From: Aequorivita sinensis
GTDB taxonomy: Bacteria; Bacteroidota; Bacteroidia; Flavobacteriales; Flavobacteriaceae
Reading direction: 5' to 3'
Assembly (NCBI RefSeq): GCF_006346335.1
Contig: NZ_VDMC01000010.1
Span: forward strand, 1 to 64,000
Length of the DNA stretch: 64,000 nt
Position 1 is the stretch's first letter. Every line of letters begins with the position of its first letter. Below are positions 62,556 through 64,000 of the stretch, in pieces. The translations under genes and the position numbers were made by a program. Below the pieces are notes generated by a model. That model worked only from the letters and a program-made list of their open reading frames with translations, was not told where the DNA came from and did no database searches.

Positions 62556-64000
62556 ATGGACAATATTTATTTATTAATGATAGTTGCACTTGTTGCTTTA
62601 GCCATAGCAGATTTAGTTGTGGGTGTAAGTAATGACGCTGTAAACTTTTTAAACTCTGCAATTGGCTCAAAAGCTATTCCGTTTAAAGGAATATTAATTA
62701 TAGCCAGTTTGGGAATCTTTATTGGAGCCGTATTTTCAAGCGGAATGATGGAAGTCGCCCGAAAAGGAATCTTCGTCCCCGGGGAATTCTATTTTGATGA
62801 AATTATGATCATCTTTATGGCCGTAATGATTACCGATATCTTACTGCTGGATTTTTTCAACACCATTGGTTTACCTACATCTACAACGGTATCAATTGTA
62901 TTTGAATTATTAGGAGCCGCAGTAATTATGGCGCTTATAAAAATTGGCCATAACGATGCCGAAACAATCTCTTCACTTTCAAAGTATATAAACACTGAGA
63001 AAGCTGTTGAAATTATTGTGGGAATTCTCCTCTCCGTCGTCATTGCCTTTACGGTCGGGGCGATAGTACAATACCTATCTCGATTAATTTTCACCTTCCA
63101 TATAGAGCAAAAGATGAAATATTTCGGAGCTATTTTTGGAGGGATTGCTTTAACTGCAATTAGCTACTTTATTTTTATGAAAGGACTAAAAAGTACACCT
63201 TTTTACAGTAGTTTTAAAGGAGTAGTTGAAAGTAATACAGCTTTAATTATAGGTATAAGCTTTATTATTTGGACTGTATTCTCGCAACTATTTATGATGG
63301 TTACCAAAAAAAGCATCCTGATAATAGTAATTGCAGTAGGGAGTTTCAGTCTTGCTCTAGCATTTGCTGGTAACGATTTGGTTAACTTTATTGGTGTGCC
63401 AATGGCCGCTTACCACAGTTATATAGATTGGTCTACATCTGGCGTTGATGCTTCTGCATATGCAATGACAAGTCTTGAAACAGCAGTACCTGCAGAACCA
63501 TTTTTATTGTTTGCTGCAGGAGCAATTATGGTTTTAACATTATGGTTCTCTAAAAAAGCAAGAACGGTATCTGATACAGAGATCGATTTAGCACGTCAAG
63601 GAGATGGTCATGAGAAATTTAGCCCTAATATGTTATCAAGGTTTTTAGTTAAATCTAGCACTTATTTAGCTACATATTTTGAACATATTCTTCCAAAATC
63701 AATGCAGGAGAAAATAGATAAGCGCTTTGAGAAGCCAGTAATTGAATTACCAAAACACAAAGCATACGAGATGCCTGCTTTTGATATGATTCGTGCTTCT
63801 ATTAACCTTGTTGTTGCAGGTATATTAATTGCTACTGCTACTTCAATGAAGCTTCCTCTATCCACAACTTACGTAACTTTTATGGTTGCCATGGGTACAT
63901 CCTTAGCAGACAGAGCTTGGGGTCGTGAAAGTGCTGTTTACCGCGTTGCAGGTGTACTAAATGTTATTGGAGGATGGTTCTTTACTGCCTTCGTTGCATT
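62556..64000 (+). CDS. PiT-family inorganic phosphate transporter (3' end beyond window)
   Basis: At least 481 aa of a PHO4/PiT transporter are visible, and the frame is still open at the right edge. The two inverted-repeat signature motifs are present: VGVSNDAVNFLNSAIG near residue 25 and LAFAGNDLVNFIGVPMAA near 270. Many membrane helices and a central cytoplasmic loop (about 340-400) with charged residues fit the family. It imports phosphate with H+ or Na+. It starts at ATG 62556 behind a Pho-type box pair, and completes the phosphate locus. No stop is visible, so its total length is unknown. Confidence 0.9.
   Translation, partial: MDNIYLLMIVALVALAIADLVVGVSNDAVNFLNSAIGSKAIPFKGILIIASLGIFIGAVFSSGMMEVARKGIFVPGEFYFDEIMIIFMAVMITDILLLDFFNTIGLPTSTTVSIVFELLGAAVIMALIKIGHNDAETISSLSKYINTEKAVEIIVGILLSVVIAFTVGAIVQYLSRLIFTFHIEQKMKYFGAIFGGIALTAISYFIFMKGLKSTPFYSSFKGVVESNTALIIGISFIIWTVFSQLFMMVTKKSILIIVIAVGSFSLALAFAGNDLVNFIGVPMAAYHSYIDWSTSGVDASAYAMTSLETAVPAEPFLLFAAGAIMVLTLWFSKKARTVSDTEIDLARQGDGHEKFSPNMLSRFLVKSSTYLATYFEHILPKSMQEKIDKRFEKPVIELPKHKAYEMPAFDMIRASINLVVAGILIATATSMKLPLSTTYVTFMVAMGTSLADRAWGRESAVYRVAGVLNVIGGWFFTAFVA

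Overview
The window looks like a chromosomal segment of a marine-type member of the Flavobacteriaceae (Bacteroidota). The evidence is low GC; no Shine-Dalgarno sequences; Bacteroidota-type -7 boxes (TAnnTTTG) close to many start codons; four clear type IX secretion (T9SS) sorted proteins; a SusC-like TonB-dependent receptor; a Porin_O_P porin; DUF5686 and DUF2723 proteins; and TPR-containing histidine kinases. No prophage, insertion sequence, rRNA operon or CRISPR array was seen. Most genes are core functions.

Layout. 1-4900: left edge with a 12-bp tandem direct repeat, tRNA-Gln, a DUF2723 membrane glycosyltransferase, a polysaccharide deacetylase and a thioredoxin-fold protein without active-site cysteines. 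5000-11000: metallophosphoesterase, a TPR histidine kinase with LytTR regulator, a 430-bp gap full of hairpins, and a T9SS-sorted M23 peptidase. 11100-20600: pyrH, frr, a barrel-only DUF5686 protein, an MMPL/RND exporter, asnS, rpoN and a PAP2-like membrane protein. 20500-26600: an ExbB/ExbD energising cluster, tRNA-Ser, ansA, tatD and a retropepsin-like protease. 26600-35100: a second TPR histidine kinase with NarL-type regulator, sucB-sucA, a small outer-membrane protein and a polyprenyl synthase. 35300-42100: a TetR-TolC-MFP-RND efflux operon. 42100-44600: two related T9SS-sorted LRR-like proteins behind a duplicated promoter, separated by a small secreted-protein gene whose frame depends on a heptanucleotide repeat. 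44700-56600: aspS, a ClC channel operon, tadA, dxs, an M36 metalloprotease and dgt. 56600-64000: a phosphate-acquisition locus (TonB receptor, lipoprotein, Porin_O_P porin, PiT transporter, cut by the right edge).

Most notable signals. (1) Five promoters in the last 7.5 kb carry tandem 11-bp TTAACA-type repeats in the same helical register to the -7 box (a 4-nt remainder each time). This looks like a Pho-box array for a PhoB-like activator. (2) One of these five drives no gene but a short hairpin RNA ending in a strong terminator at about 61086-61169, a candidate phosphate-responsive small RNA. (3) At 43269-43585 an ATG followed by six ACAAGCC units is out of frame with an intact signal peptide and mature domain. 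Seven (or four) units would restore the frame, so this looks like a phase-variable secreted protein caught in the OFF state. (4) At 9290-9540 there are two hairpin clusters, each ending in a terminator-like stem with a U tract.

All identifications come from reading the sequence and knowledge of the families. No database search was run.
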